64,000 nucleotides of DNA from Planktophila sp965267775 (GTDB lineage: Bacteria; Actinomycetota; Actinomycetes; Nanopelagicales; Nanopelagicaceae). Location: positions 868,001-932,000 of the forward strand of contig OZ254140.1 in NCBI GenBank assembly GCA_965267775.1. The letters are read 5' to 3'. Made by a program: the position numbers and the translations under genes. Below the pieces are notes generated by a model, which saw only the letters and a program-made list of their open reading frames with translations, had not been told where the DNA came from and made no database searches. Below are positions 42,228 through 49,576 of this stretch, piece after piece (the first letter of the stretch is position 1; each line of letters starts with the position of its first letter).

Positions 42228-43634
42228 TTAGTAGCTCATCACGAGTGGTTTGTCGGAACTTCCGCCGAGTTTTGGATTCTCATAATCAAGTTCTGGAGCA
42301 GGTCCATTCCTAATTACCTTGAGAGTGAGTCCCACTTCAATCACAGCGAGGATGCCGTAAAGGAGTGTGAAGACAATCATTGTGAAGAGGATGCTTCCTG
42401 CAGATACAACTGCTGAGACTCCATCTGCAGTTTTGATAAGCCCAAAGACCGCCCATGGTTGGCGAGCTGTCTCTGTAAAGATCCAACCGAATGATATTGC
42501 TGCAAGTGGAATGAATGGCATCGCAATCATTGAGCGCAGGAACCACTTACCTTGTGGAAGTTCGCCGCCTTTGCGGGTTCTCCACAAAGCAAAGAGCGCA
42601 AAGAGGAATGCAATCGCACCGAATCCAATCATTAATCTGAATGACCAGTATGCAAGCGGAATATTTGGTGTGTAATTACCAGGACCATACTTCTTCACGT
42701 ACTCAGCTTGTAAATCATTAACGCCCTTCACTGTCGCTTTAAAATCGCCAGTAGCAAGGAATGAGAGAACTGATGGAACATCTACCTGGAATACAGATCG
42801 AGAGCCATCCAGTGTTCCGACGGTAAAGAGTGAAAATGGTGCTGAATCGGTTGTGTCATAGAGAGCCTCAGCTGCAGCCATCTTCATAGGCTGTTGAGTG
42901 GTCATTACCTTTCCAATAACGTCGCCTGTAACTCCAATGAGAAGAAATGAGATGATGACAGTTACGAGGCCGAGCTTAAGAGTTGGTCGTGACATTTCAA
43001 CATCCTTCTTCTTCAGGATGAGGTAAGCAGAAATTCCCGCCATAAATGCACCTGCTGCAAAGAATGCAGAAGGAATTGTATGAAGGAAGGTAACAACGGC
43101 CGTTTTCTGAAAGAGCACCGTGAAGATGTTTTCGAGCTCAGCACGATTCTTTGTGGCATTCATAATGTAGCCAACTGGATGTTGCATAAATGAATTTGCA
43201 GCCAAGATGAAGTAGGCAGAGAGAAGTGTTCCTGTTGCTGCCATCCAGATAGTTGCGAGATGGAGCTTCTTGGGAAGTCGATCCCATCCGAAGATCCAGA
43301 GGCCTAAGAAAGTTGATTCAAGGAAGAATGCAAGGAGCCCCTCCATGGCAAGTGGAGCGCCGAAGATATCCCCCACGAAGCGCGAGTAGGTGGACCAGTT
43401 CATGCCGAACTGGAACTCCTGCACGATGCCGGTTACGACACCAATTGCGAAGTTAATAAGGAACAACTTTCCAAAGAATTTAGTTGCTCGTAGATATTTA
43501 AGATTGTTCTTGCGATACCAGGCGGTCTGAAGTCCAGCCACAAGGAAGCCGAGTCCGATTGTGATTGGGACAAAGAGGAAGTGGTAAACCGTAGTGATAG
43601 CGAATTGCCATCTCGCGAGATCCAATGCGTTCAT
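42228..43634 (-). CDS. cydA: Cytochrome bd oxidase subunit I
   Basis: A 468-residue haem-bearing subunit. The haem ligands can be placed: His18 and Glu98 (E. coli His19 and Glu99), His185 and Met335 for b558 (His186 and Met393), and Glu106 of the proton path. The gap of 150 residues between His185 and Met335 shows the short Q-loop type. It oxidises menaquinol and reduces oxygen at the cytoplasmic membrane. GGAG stands before ATG 43634. It opens cydABDC, which lies between recG and rpmB, where other actinobacteria have a DAK-domain gene. Confidence 0.97.
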   Translation of the reverse strand: MNALDLARWQFAITTVYHFLFVPITIGLGFLVAGLQTAWYRKNNLKYLRATKFFGKLFLINFAIGVVTGIVQEFQFGMNWSTYSRFVGDIFGAPLAMEGLLAFFLESTFLGLWIFGWDRLPKKLHLATIWMAATGTLLSAYFILAANSFMQHPVGYIMNATKNRAELENIFTVLFQKTAVVTFLHTIPSAFFAAGAFMAGISAYLILKKKDVEMSRPTLKLGLVTVIISFLLIGVTGDVIGKVMTTQQPMKMAAAEALYDTTDSAPFSLFTVGTLDGSRSVFQVDVPSVLSFLATGDFKATVKGVNDLQAEYVKKYGPGNYTPNIPLAYWSFRLMIGFGAIAFLFALFALWRTRKGGELPQGKWFLRSMIAMPFIPLAAISFGWIFTETARQPWAVFGLIKTADGVSAVVSAGSILFTMIVFTLLYGILAVIEVGLTLKVIRNGPAPELDYENPKLGGSSDKPLVMSY

Positions 43635-43883
43635 GAAACTCTCCGTTTCTTAACCTCGCCCCACATCTGTGGAGCTTTATTGCATGTCTCAATCTTGCGC
43701 CTGTATAGAGGCAAAAATCAGAGAGTTGGCTGTAGCCCGCCTCACACTAGAAAATTCACGCGTAAAATTGAGAGGGCTGGCACTCCCGCCTAGCGGATTG
43801 GCCCTATCCCGCCCCCTCTTGATACCCTTTCGCCCTGCTAAGCGCGTCTCGCGGTTAGCTCTTACGATTCAAGGAGTTCCGCA
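43635..43883. promoter_or_regulatory. cydA-rpmB divergent regulatory region
   Basis: A 249-bp gap with no gene. It contains a perfect palindrome CCACATCTGTGG (43661-43672) in the cydA leader, a smaller dyad GCCT/AGGC around 43696-43710 that encloses a TATACA on the minus strand, and ACGCGTAAA at 43758-43766, also found before hupB. No Rex-type TTGTGA/TCACAA site was seen. Promoters cannot be fixed. Confidence 0.45.
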
Positions 43884-44072
43884 ATGGCATCAACATGCGA
43901 CATCTGTGGCAAGGGCCCAAGCTTTGGTAACAACGTTTCACACTCACAGGTGAAGACACGTCGTCGTTGGAATCCAAATATCCAGCGCGTAAAGACACTC
44001 GTTAAGGGCGCATCAAAGCGTCAGAACGTCTGCACATCATGCCTCAAGGCTGGCAAGGTCGCTCGCGCGTAA
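43884..44072 (+). CDS. rpmB: 50S ribosomal protein bL28
   Basis: A 62-residue ribosomal protein: MASTCDICGKGPSFGNNVSH, then SQVKTRRRWNPNIQRV and the CTSCLKAGK end. Two CxxC pairs could bind zinc, the zinc-containing form of L28. AAGGAG stands eight bases before the ATG. It is followed by a hairpin with a T run that lies in the 3' end of convergent thiL. Confidence 0.97.
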   Translation: MASTCDICGKGPSFGNNVSHSQVKTRRRWNPNIQRVKTLVKGASKRQNVCTSCLKAGKVARA

Positions 44073-44115
44073 TTAGAGATTCAAAGGCTTGCCATCTGAA
44101 ATTGATTGGTTAGCG

Positions 44116-45054
44116 TTAGAAATGGCTCCAGGAAACTGGGGCCATTTTTATTTCCCCACCATTCTCAAATACCGCTACTCCCGAACCTTCAACAACTCGG
44201 CCGATACAAATTCCAGGCAATTCTCTACCCGTTGCAAGGAGAGCATGATCCTCTCCCCCTTGCAGAATCCAATTTAAAACATCTGCGCCAATCTCGTCCG
44301 CTAGCGCTAAGAGTTGAGAGAACTCACTTGCTTTCGAAATCGCATCGCAATCAAATTCAAATCTGACTCGTGAAGCAGAGGCCATCTGGCCACCTTGAAT
44401 AAGTACTGCATCGCTCACATCAGACATTGATGTTGCAGCAGAGAAATCGATTGAAAGATTGAGGGTCGGAGCTCTGTACTCATTGAGAGCTTTGGCAACT
44501 GCTGCGCCAGAGGGTGAAATACTCTTCGAGAGAATTTCAAGTCCGGCTGCCGACCATCCGGTGAGTGATGAGAGATAGATTGAATCTCCTGCCACTGCTC
44601 CGGAACGAAGAATTGCCTTTTCCGTATGCCCAACTGCAGTAATTGCAATGGAGAGCGTGGCTGATCGGGCTAAGTCGCCACCAACGACAACCGCCCCTGC
44701 CGCCTTAGCTTGATCCTGAATTCCCTGGGCTAGATCACGAATCCAATCGATATCTTCTCTTCCTGTCAGCGTTGCCGCTACCAAGAGATAGTCGCACTTG
44801 CCATTCATACTCAATACGTCGGCGATATTTGCAACGGCGATGCGCTTTCCAATTTCATAGCCGGATGACCAATCGCTGCGAAAGTGCACGCCTTCAACTG
44901 CGATATCGGTCGTAAGAATTTGCTGGCCATCCGCCTTTACGAGGGCTGCATCATCGCCAATTCCAATAATTACTCGTGGGTCGGATGTGGCGAAGACATG
45001 CGCAAGCACCTCAATTACTTGCGCTTCGTTCCAGCTCGCTTGCTTTTCACCCAT
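44116..45054 (-). CDS. thiL: Thiamine-monophosphate kinase
   Basis: A 312-residue AIR-synthase-like kinase that phosphorylates thiamine monophosphate to the diphosphate cofactor used by Dxs and others. Motifs are IGIGDDAALV near residue 32, TTDIAVEGVHF, ANIADVLSMNG and GGDLARS; the C-terminal glycine motif is LQGGEDHALL. There is no ribosome site; TAGGTT lies seven bases before the ATG. It converges on rpmB, whose terminator is inside the thiL end, and diverges from the Lrp-like gene, as in Streptomyces. Confidence 0.95.
   Translation of the reverse strand: MGEKQASWNEAQVIEVLAHVFATSDPRVIIGIGDDAALVKADGQQILTTDIAVEGVHFRSDWSSGYEIGKRIAVANIADVLSMNGKCDYLLVAATLTGREDIDWIRDLAQGIQDQAKAAGAVVVGGDLARSATLSIAITAVGHTEKAILRSGAVAGDSIYLSSLTGWSAAGLEILSKSISPSGAAVAKALNEYRAPTLNLSIDFSAATSMSDVSDAVLIQGGQMASASRVRFEFDCDAISKASEFSQLLALADEIGADVLNWILQGGEDHALLATGRELPGICIGRVVEGSGVAVFENGGEIKMAPVSWSHF
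44122..44150 (+). terminator. rpmB rho-independent terminator
   Basis: ATGGCTCC and GGGGCCAT (44122-44129 and 44138-44145) form an eight-base stem with one G-U pair and an eight-base loop, followed by TTTTTATTT. It is 50 bp after the rpmB stop and overlaps the last codons of thiL. Confidence 0.75.
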
Positions 45055-45061
45055 AGTCAGA

Positions 45062-45067
45062 AACCTA
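45062..45067 (-). promoter_or_regulatory. -10 box of thiL
   Basis: TAGGTT on the minus strand, seven bases before ATG 45054, no ribosome site. Ten bases from the opposing Lrp-like -10 box, so the two promoters overlap. Confidence 0.45.
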
Positions 45068-45077
45068 TCTCATGAGG

Positions 45078-45083
45078 TACCGT
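45078..45083 (+). promoter_or_regulatory. -10 box of leaderless Lrp-like gene
   Basis: TACCGT, six bases, ATG 45090. This spacing favours ATG 45090 as the start over the in-frame ATG 45072, which has no such box. Confidence 0.55.
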
Positions 45084-45089
45084 GCGCAT

Positions 45090-45323
45090 ATGAACGTACA
45101 GGCATATATCTTGATTCAAACTGATGTCGGTAAGGCATCATCAGTTACTGCTGCTATCGCTGCTATTCCTGGCGTAACGCTCGCTGAAGGAATCACTGGT
45201 CCTTACGATGTCATCATGCGCGCTGAAGCTCAGACAATGGAAGAGTTCGGTCGCCTCATTCTCTCTAAGGTTCAAGCTGTGCCTGGTATTACTCGCACTC
45301 TCACTTGTCCTGTTACTGGATAA
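45090..45323 (+). CDS. Stand-alone Lrp/AsnC ligand-binding (RAM) protein
   Basis: A 77-residue protein consisting only of the effector-binding RAM domain of Lrp/AsnC regulators (NVQAYILIQTDVGKASS, then ITGPYDVIMRAEAQTMEEFG and IPGVT); there is no helix-turn-helix. Such domains form oligomers and bind amino acids. It may modulate a DNA-binding Lrp, but the role is unknown. ATG 45090 is preferred to ATG 45072 on the leaderless -10 spacing. The position between thiL and ddl is conserved in actinobacteria. Confidence 0.88.
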   Translation: MNVQAYILIQTDVGKASSVTAAIAAIPGVTLAEGITGPYDVIMRAEAQTMEEFGRLILSKVQAVPGITRTLTCPVTG

Positions 45324-45383
45324 CTCCAGGCCGAAGGCTTAATCACTTACGCAGTCGCTAGTTGTACCCTGTAACTGGCTGAA

Positions 45384-46412
45384 TCAAGTAAGAAGAATTG
45401 TAATTAGCTCCTTATAGGCAATGCCGCTTGCAGCCCACATCTTTGGAAATGCTGAAGTGGGTGTAAATCCTGGCATCGTATTAATTTCATTAATAATAAT
45501 TTCATTTGTTGGGGTCACAAAGAAATCTACTCGAGCCAATCCGCTCGCCCCGATCGCCCTAAATGCCTTAATCGCATATTCGCGAATTGCGCGGATAACC
45601 AATGGATCAAAGGGCGCCGGAATATCAATGCGCGTTGCACCATCGAGATACTTGGCTTCGAAATCATAGAATTCAAAGTGCGGGTCAATCCAGACCTTGC
45701 CAGGTAGGGAAGCTTTCACTTCTCGTCCAACTCGAAGCACAGCGCATTCAACCTCTGCACCAACGATTGCGCTCTCTATAAGCACCTTCGAATCATATGA
45801 AAACGCTTCTGCCATTGCTGCAGAGAAATCTTGATAAGACTTCACTTTAACTGTGCCGCGACTTGAACCTCCGCGGGCTGCCTTCACAAAGAGAGGAAGA
45901 CCTAAGCTCTTAACGGATTCTTCGATCTCGGCAGGATTACTCCGCCATTGATCCTGTGTGACTGTGACTCCGGGAGCGCCCTTGATTCCGCTGCGAGCAA
46001 ATGCAATTTTTGATTCCGCTTTATCCATTGCGATCTCAGATGCAGCAGCTGCGCTTCCAACATATTTGATAGCCACTAGCGCTAGCTCTCGCTGCAACTG
46101 TCCATCCTCACCATAGGTACCGTGGAGCACTGGGAAGATGATGTCGATAGGCAACTTCTCACCGTTGACACCTAGGGCGCCGCGCGTGCGCGTCACCTCG
46201 GGATAATTTCCAGTGATGGAAGGTAGGCGCTTATTCACCATCGCAAGTGGGTAATCAAGCGGAAGCAACATCCATTTACCATCGCGTGTGATTCCGATAA
46301 GGATCGGCTCAAATTTACTACGGTCGATTGCAGAGAGAACACCGGCGGCCGATAGGCACGAGATCTCGTGTTCGCTTCCCGGTCCCCCGCAGAGAATTGC
46401 TACTGTCTTCAT
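45384..46412 (-). CDS. ddl: D-alanine--D-alanine ligase
   Basis: A 342-residue ATP-grasp enzyme joining two D-alanines for the peptidoglycan stem. It starts with KTVAILCGGPGSEHEISCLS, has the ATP-grasp loop ARGGSSRGTVKV and metal-binding INEINTMPGFTPTSAFPKMW near the C-terminus. It overlaps gpsA by four bases. The plsC-gpsA-ddl-thiL order matches other actinobacteria, though the Lrp-like gene is inserted in opposite orientation. After its stop there is 60 bp with no evident terminator. Confidence 0.96.
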   Translation of the reverse strand: MKTVAILCGGPGSEHEISCLSAAGVLSAIDRSKFEPILIGITRDGKWMLLPLDYPLAMVNKRLPSITGNYPEVTRTRGALGVNGEKLPIDIIFPVLHGTYGEDGQLQRELALVAIKYVGSAAAASEIAMDKAESKIAFARSGIKGAPGVTVTQDQWRSNPAEIEESVKSLGLPLFVKAARGGSSRGTVKVKSYQDFSAAMAEAFSYDSKVLIESAIVGAEVECAVLRVGREVKASLPGKVWIDPHFEFYDFEAKYLDGATRIDIPAPFDPLVIRAIREYAIKAFRAIGASGLARVDFFVTPTNEIIINEINTMPGFTPTSAFPKMWAASGIAYKELITILLT

Positions 46413-47413
46413 CGGATGAAGTTCTCTGCTTTAGTTGTGATCTCCATAAGTCTCTGAAGCGCAGCTTCGGGAGTAAGTGTGCCGTTTACGATATCTGCAA
46501 CGGATTCGATCACTGGAACTTCAACTCCGACGCGGTGAGCAATCTCTACAACTGCCCCAGCGGAAGCTACGCCTTCGACTGTCTTAGCAACCTTTTGGCG
46601 GGTGATCTCCATTGAGCCTGTACTACCGAGAATTTCACCGAATGTGCGATTACGTGAGAGTGGAGAACCGCAACTAGCAACGAGGTCGCCCATCCCAGCA
46701 AGTCCCGCCGCTGTCAGTGGATCAGAACCGTGTGCTGCACAGAGACGCGCAACCTCATTGAGGCCGCGAGTGATCAGCATCGCCTGAGTATTTTCACCAA
46801 AGCCCATACCGATTGAGATTCCTACAGAGAGAGCGATGACAGATTTAATTGCTCCCGCGAGTTCGCATCCCATCACATCTGTTGATGTGTAGGTACGGTA
46901 ATACGGAGTGCGGAAAAGATCGCGAATGAAGTCGGCCAATTCTTGGGTGGACGCTGCTGCAACAGCGCCAGCAGGCTGGCGTAGAACTAGCTCATCTGCG
47001 AGGTTGGGACCGGTAATCACGCCCACCTTGGTTACGCCCCACATCTCTTCGATGATTTCGGTCATGCGCTTCTGCGTGCTGATCTCGATACCTTTAAGAG
47101 TACTGATAACAATCGCTTCGGAGGCAACTAGCGGTTTCCACTCAGCGAGCATTGTTCGCAACTGTTGCGCAGGAATAGCTAAGACGTAGATATGTGAGTG
47201 TGAAAAGGCTGCCGCTAAATCTGATGTCGCCTTCAGCTCTGCGGGAAGCACATGTCCATCGAGGTACTTCTTATTTGTATGAGAAGTGTTGATCTCATCT
47301 ACTACCTCTGAACTACGGCCCCATAAAAGAACATCATTACCCGCATCGTGGAGAACTTGCGCCATGGTTGAGCCCCATGCACCTGTTCCAAATACCGTGA
47401 CGCGCTCTCTCAT
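46409..47413 (-). CDS. gpsA: Glycerol-3-phosphate dehydrogenase [NAD(P)+]
   Basis: A 334-residue enzyme reducing dihydroxyacetone phosphate to sn-glycerol-3-phosphate for phospholipids. Rossmann motif GTGAWGSTMAQVL (residues 9-21), catalytic Lys in AGAIKSVIALSVG and a conserved NEVARL segment. It overlaps plsC by one base (TAATG) and ddl by four, giving a plsC-gpsA-ddl operon. PlsC in the same operon uses the lysophosphatidic acid formed from its product. Confidence 0.96.
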   Translation of the reverse strand: MRERVTVFGTGAWGSTMAQVLHDAGNDVLLWGRSSEVVDEINTSHTNKKYLDGHVLPAELKATSDLAAAFSHSHIYVLAIPAQQLRTMLAEWKPLVASEAIVISTLKGIEISTQKRMTEIIEEMWGVTKVGVITGPNLADELVLRQPAGAVAAASTQELADFIRDLFRTPYYRTYTSTDVMGCELAGAIKSVIALSVGISIGMGFGENTQAMLITRGLNEVARLCAAHGSDPLTAAGLAGMGDLVASCGSPLSRNRTFGEILGSTGSMEITRQKVAKTVEGVASAGAVVEIAHRVGVEVPVIESVADIVNGTLTPEAALQRLMEITTKAENFIR

Positions 47414-48192
47414 TACTTCGCCTTCTTCTTAAAATTACCCGTACGTGGCAGGTTCGAATTGTGAGGGTCGAAGATTACAGGAGTGCGCTTCTCTCCACGA
47501 ATTTCTTCCAGCATCGCTGTAATGGCGCGCATGATTTCCGCTGTTGCTTCAATTAGCGCTTGAGGGTCTTCATGCTTACCCTTCCAGCGAGAGAGATCTA
47601 CCGGAGTACCAATTCTCATCTCGATTGTCTTTCGGGGAAATAGATAGATGCGATTTGTGTAACGAGGAAGAATCTTCTGCGAACCCCATTGAGCGATAGG
47701 AATTACCGGAGTATCGGTTGCAAGGGCAAGTCGTGCACAGCCAGTCTTTGCAATCATCGGCCAAAGATCTTCATCTCGGGTAAGCGTTCCCTCAGGATAA
47801 ACACCAAGGAGATGACCTTGCTCGAGCAGAAACTTTGCGTGATCTACCGCCTTGCGCGCATCACTTGATTCACGTTCTACTGGGATCTGACCAGCGGCAA
47901 GAAGAATCTTTCCGATGACAGGAACTTTAAATACCCCAGACTTACCAAGGTAGCGAGGTGCCCGTCCATTGGTATAGAGCATGTCTGTAAGTACCAAGAC
48001 ATCTGCATATGAGAGATGGTTAGAGGCAACGATTGCGCGCCCCTGTCGTGGGAGGTTATCGATTCCTCGAATATCGCGCTTCATGATGAGGCGAAAAATA
48101 GGAATGATTAAAGTTGTACAGATTTTAAATGTGAGATTTGTGCCCAGAGGATTTCCTTTGGGAGGGTCATAGGAGACCTTGAACTCAGCCAT
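47413..48192 (-). CDS. plsC: 1-acyl-sn-glycerol-3-phosphate acyltransferase
   Basis: A 259-residue membrane-associated acyltransferase. Motif NHLSYADVL (the H-x4-D box), YPEGTLTRD (the FPEGTRS-like box) and a later VIPIAQWG are in order. It makes phosphatidic acid, the precursor used by PgsA. A long basic C-terminal stretch may bind the membrane. A TAGAAT box six bases before ATG 48192 and no ribosome site mark it as leaderless; a strong hairpin separates it from hupB. In Streptomyces the order is the same, except that ppk/fbiD-type genes found in M. tuberculosis are absent. Confidence 0.94.
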   Translation of the reverse strand: MAEFKVSYDPPKGNPLGTNLTFKICTTLIIPIFRLIMKRDIRGIDNLPRQGRAIVASNHLSYADVLVLTDMLYTNGRAPRYLGKSGVFKVPVIGKILLAAGQIPVERESSDARKAVDHAKFLLEQGHLLGVYPEGTLTRDEDLWPMIAKTGCARLALATDTPVIPIAQWGSQKILPRYTNRIYLFPRKTIEMRIGTPVDLSRWKGKHEDPQALIEATAEIMRAITAMLEEIRGEKRTPVIFDPHNSNLPRTGNFKKKAK

Positions 48193-48198
48193 GTGGTA

Positions 48199-48204
48199 AT
48201 TCTA
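48199..48204 (-). promoter_or_regulatory. -10 box of leaderless plsC operon
   Basis: TAGAAT on the minus strand, six bases, ATG 48192; identical hexamer to that of DUF3000. It lies just after the hupB hairpin, as expected for a fresh promoter behind a terminator. Confidence 0.6.
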
Positions 48205-48218
48205 TGCGTGGAAAGCAC

Positions 48219-48248
48219 GAATGGAGCCGGCAATTGCCGACTCCATTC
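48219..48248 (-). terminator. Strong hairpin after hupB
   Basis: Arms GAATGGAGCCGGCAA and TTGCCGACTCCATTC pair over 15 bases; the one mismatch on the plus strand is a G-U pair in the minus-strand RNA. There is no T run, but this fits actinobacterial terminators without U tracts. It lies 20 bp after the hupB stop and just before the plsC promoter. Confidence 0.75.
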
Positions 48249-48267
48249 GATGAAAGCTAAAAAAGAA

Positions 48268-48741
48268 TTACTTCTTCTTTGCTGCCTTCTTAACAACCTT
48301 CTTAGCTGCTGGCTTCTTCTTAGCTGGAGCCTTCTTAGCAACCTTCTTAGCAACAGCCTTCTTCTTAGCTGGAGCCTTCTTCGCTACTGCCTTCTTTGCA
48401 GCTGGCTTAGCAGCTACCTTAGCAACTGGCTTTACCTCTGGCTTTGGTGCTGGACCTAGCTTGCGATCGCCAGCGATAACTTCCTTAAGTGCCTTTGCAG
48501 GGAGGAAGCGTGCCTTCTTTGAAGCCTTAATCTTGATTGTCTCGCCTGTGAATGGGTTACGTCCCATACGTGCCTTGCGATCAACCTTCTTGAACTTACC
48601 GAAGTCGTTGATCATGACATCGTTACCTGCAGACATGTTACGTACGATTGTGTCAAAAACGATGTCAACAGCGTGAGCTGCTTCCTTCTTGCTGCCGTTG
48701 AAGTGTGGGGCCAACGCAGCGATGAACTGGGCCTTATTCAT
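48268..48741 (-). CDS. hupB: Histone-like DNA-binding protein HU (HupB type)
   Basis: A 157-residue nucleoid protein. Residues 1 to about 92 are the HU fold (MNKAQFIAALAPHF, MGRNPFTGETIKIKASKKARF). The rest is a Lys/Ala/Pro tail of AKK-type repeats, like mycobacterial HupB and Streptomyces HupS. The tail binds DNA and may be modified. A purine-rich AGGGGA precedes the ATG, so it is leadered. The upstream 219-bp gap holds palindromes and a candidate promoter. Confidence 0.96.
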   Translation of the reverse strand: MNKAQFIAALAPHFNGSKKEAAHAVDIVFDTIVRNMSAGNDVMINDFGKFKKVDRKARMGRNPFTGETIKIKASKKARFLPAKALKEVIAGDRKLGPAPKPEVKPVAKVAAKPAAKKAVAKKAPAKKKAVAKKVAKKAPAKKKPAAKKVVKKAAKKK

Positions 48742-48960
48742 GATTTCCCCTAAGTTTTACGCGTAAATAATTAAGCATTTGCTTAACTGCGCAAAACATA
48801 AGCCTTTTATAGGGGTGATTGCGTTATTGCGTTGCGCGTGTCGCATTTTTTTATTTCGCGTTTTTTTCAATATTTATGCGTAAAAAACTCTCATTCTTAC
48901 CTTGAGACTTTTTCATATGCTACTCACCTGTATGAGATAAGTAGCGTTTTACGCCTATTT
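48742..48960. promoter_or_regulatory. hupB-leuD intergenic region
   Basis: An AT-rich 219-bp gap with no gene. It holds two perfect dyads close to hupB, TTTACGCGTAAA (48756-48767) and TTAAGCA-TT-TGCTTAA (48771-48786), a TATAAA on the minus strand as a possible -10, and repeated TTTACGC/GCGTAAA fragments further up. Dyads near the start codon suggest autoregulation or control of hupB. Confidence 0.55.
48882..48913 (-). terminator. Possible bidirectional terminator after leuD
   Basis: TCTCA and TGAGA (48889-48893, 48903-48907) are flanked by A6 on the left and CTTTTT on the right, so the minus-strand RNA ends in a U run. The stem is only five bases. Confidence 0.35.
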
Positions 48961-49560
48961 TTAAGCGCGAATAGGAAGAGTCGCAGGCTTTAGCGTTGAA
49001 CGCTTGCTCTCAAATGCATCAATAGAGTCACTTTGAGCAAGGGTAAGTCCGATGTCATCGAGTCCCTCCATCAAGCGCCAACGTGTGTAATCATCGAGTT
49101 CGAAGTTGAGTGATACGCCAGCGTACGAGACGGTGCGAGAGTCAAGATCAACGGTGATCTCAGTCGTTGGTTCGGACTCAATCTTCGCCCAGAGCTTTTC
49201 TACTTCATCTTGCGGAATGATGACGGTGAGCAATCCGCCCTTGAGCGAGTTGCCGCGGAAGATATCTGCAAAGCGACTTGAGATTACTGCCTTGAAGCCA
49301 TAGTTCTGAAGCGCCCAGACTGCATGCTCACGAGATGAGCCTGTTCCAAAGTCAGGACCTGCAACGAGAACAGTGCCCTTCTTAAATGCCTCTTGGTTGA
49401 GGACGAACTCTGGATCATTACGCCAAGCAGAGAAGAGTCCATCTTCGAAGCCACTACGTGTCACGCGCTTGAGATAGACAGCGGGAATGATCTGGTCGGT
49501 ATCAACATTCGAACGACGAAGTGGAACACCAGTACCTGTATGTGAAATGAATTTTTCCAT
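48961..49560 (-). CDS. leuD: 3-isopropylmalate dehydratase small subunit
   Basis: A 199-residue swivel subunit that completes LeuC in isomerising 2- to 3-isopropylmalate. Motif GPDFGTGSSREHAVWAL carries the substrate-binding loop. The start was set at ATG 49560, the family start MEKFISHTG; a 16-codon in-frame extension into the leuC-leuD gap is not conserved. It follows leuC by 16 bp with an AGAGAGGG ribosome site. LeuA and LeuB are not in the window. Confidence 0.96.
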   Translation of the reverse strand: MEKFISHTGTGVPLRRSNVDTDQIIPAVYLKRVTRSGFEDGLFSAWRNDPEFVLNQEAFKKGTVLVAGPDFGTGSSREHAVWALQNYGFKAVISSRFADIFRGNSLKGGLLTVIIPQDEVEKLWAKIESEPTTEITVDLDSRTVSYAGVSLNFELDDYTRWRLMEGLDDIGLTLAQSDSIDAFESKRSTLKPATLPIRA

Positions 49561-49576
49561 GATGTATATCCCTCTC

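Noticed and set aside
43661..43672. CCACATCTGTGG as a Rex or oxygen-response operator
   Set aside because: It is palindromic but does not match the Rex consensus TTGTGA-N6-TCACAA; kept only as an unassigned dyad.
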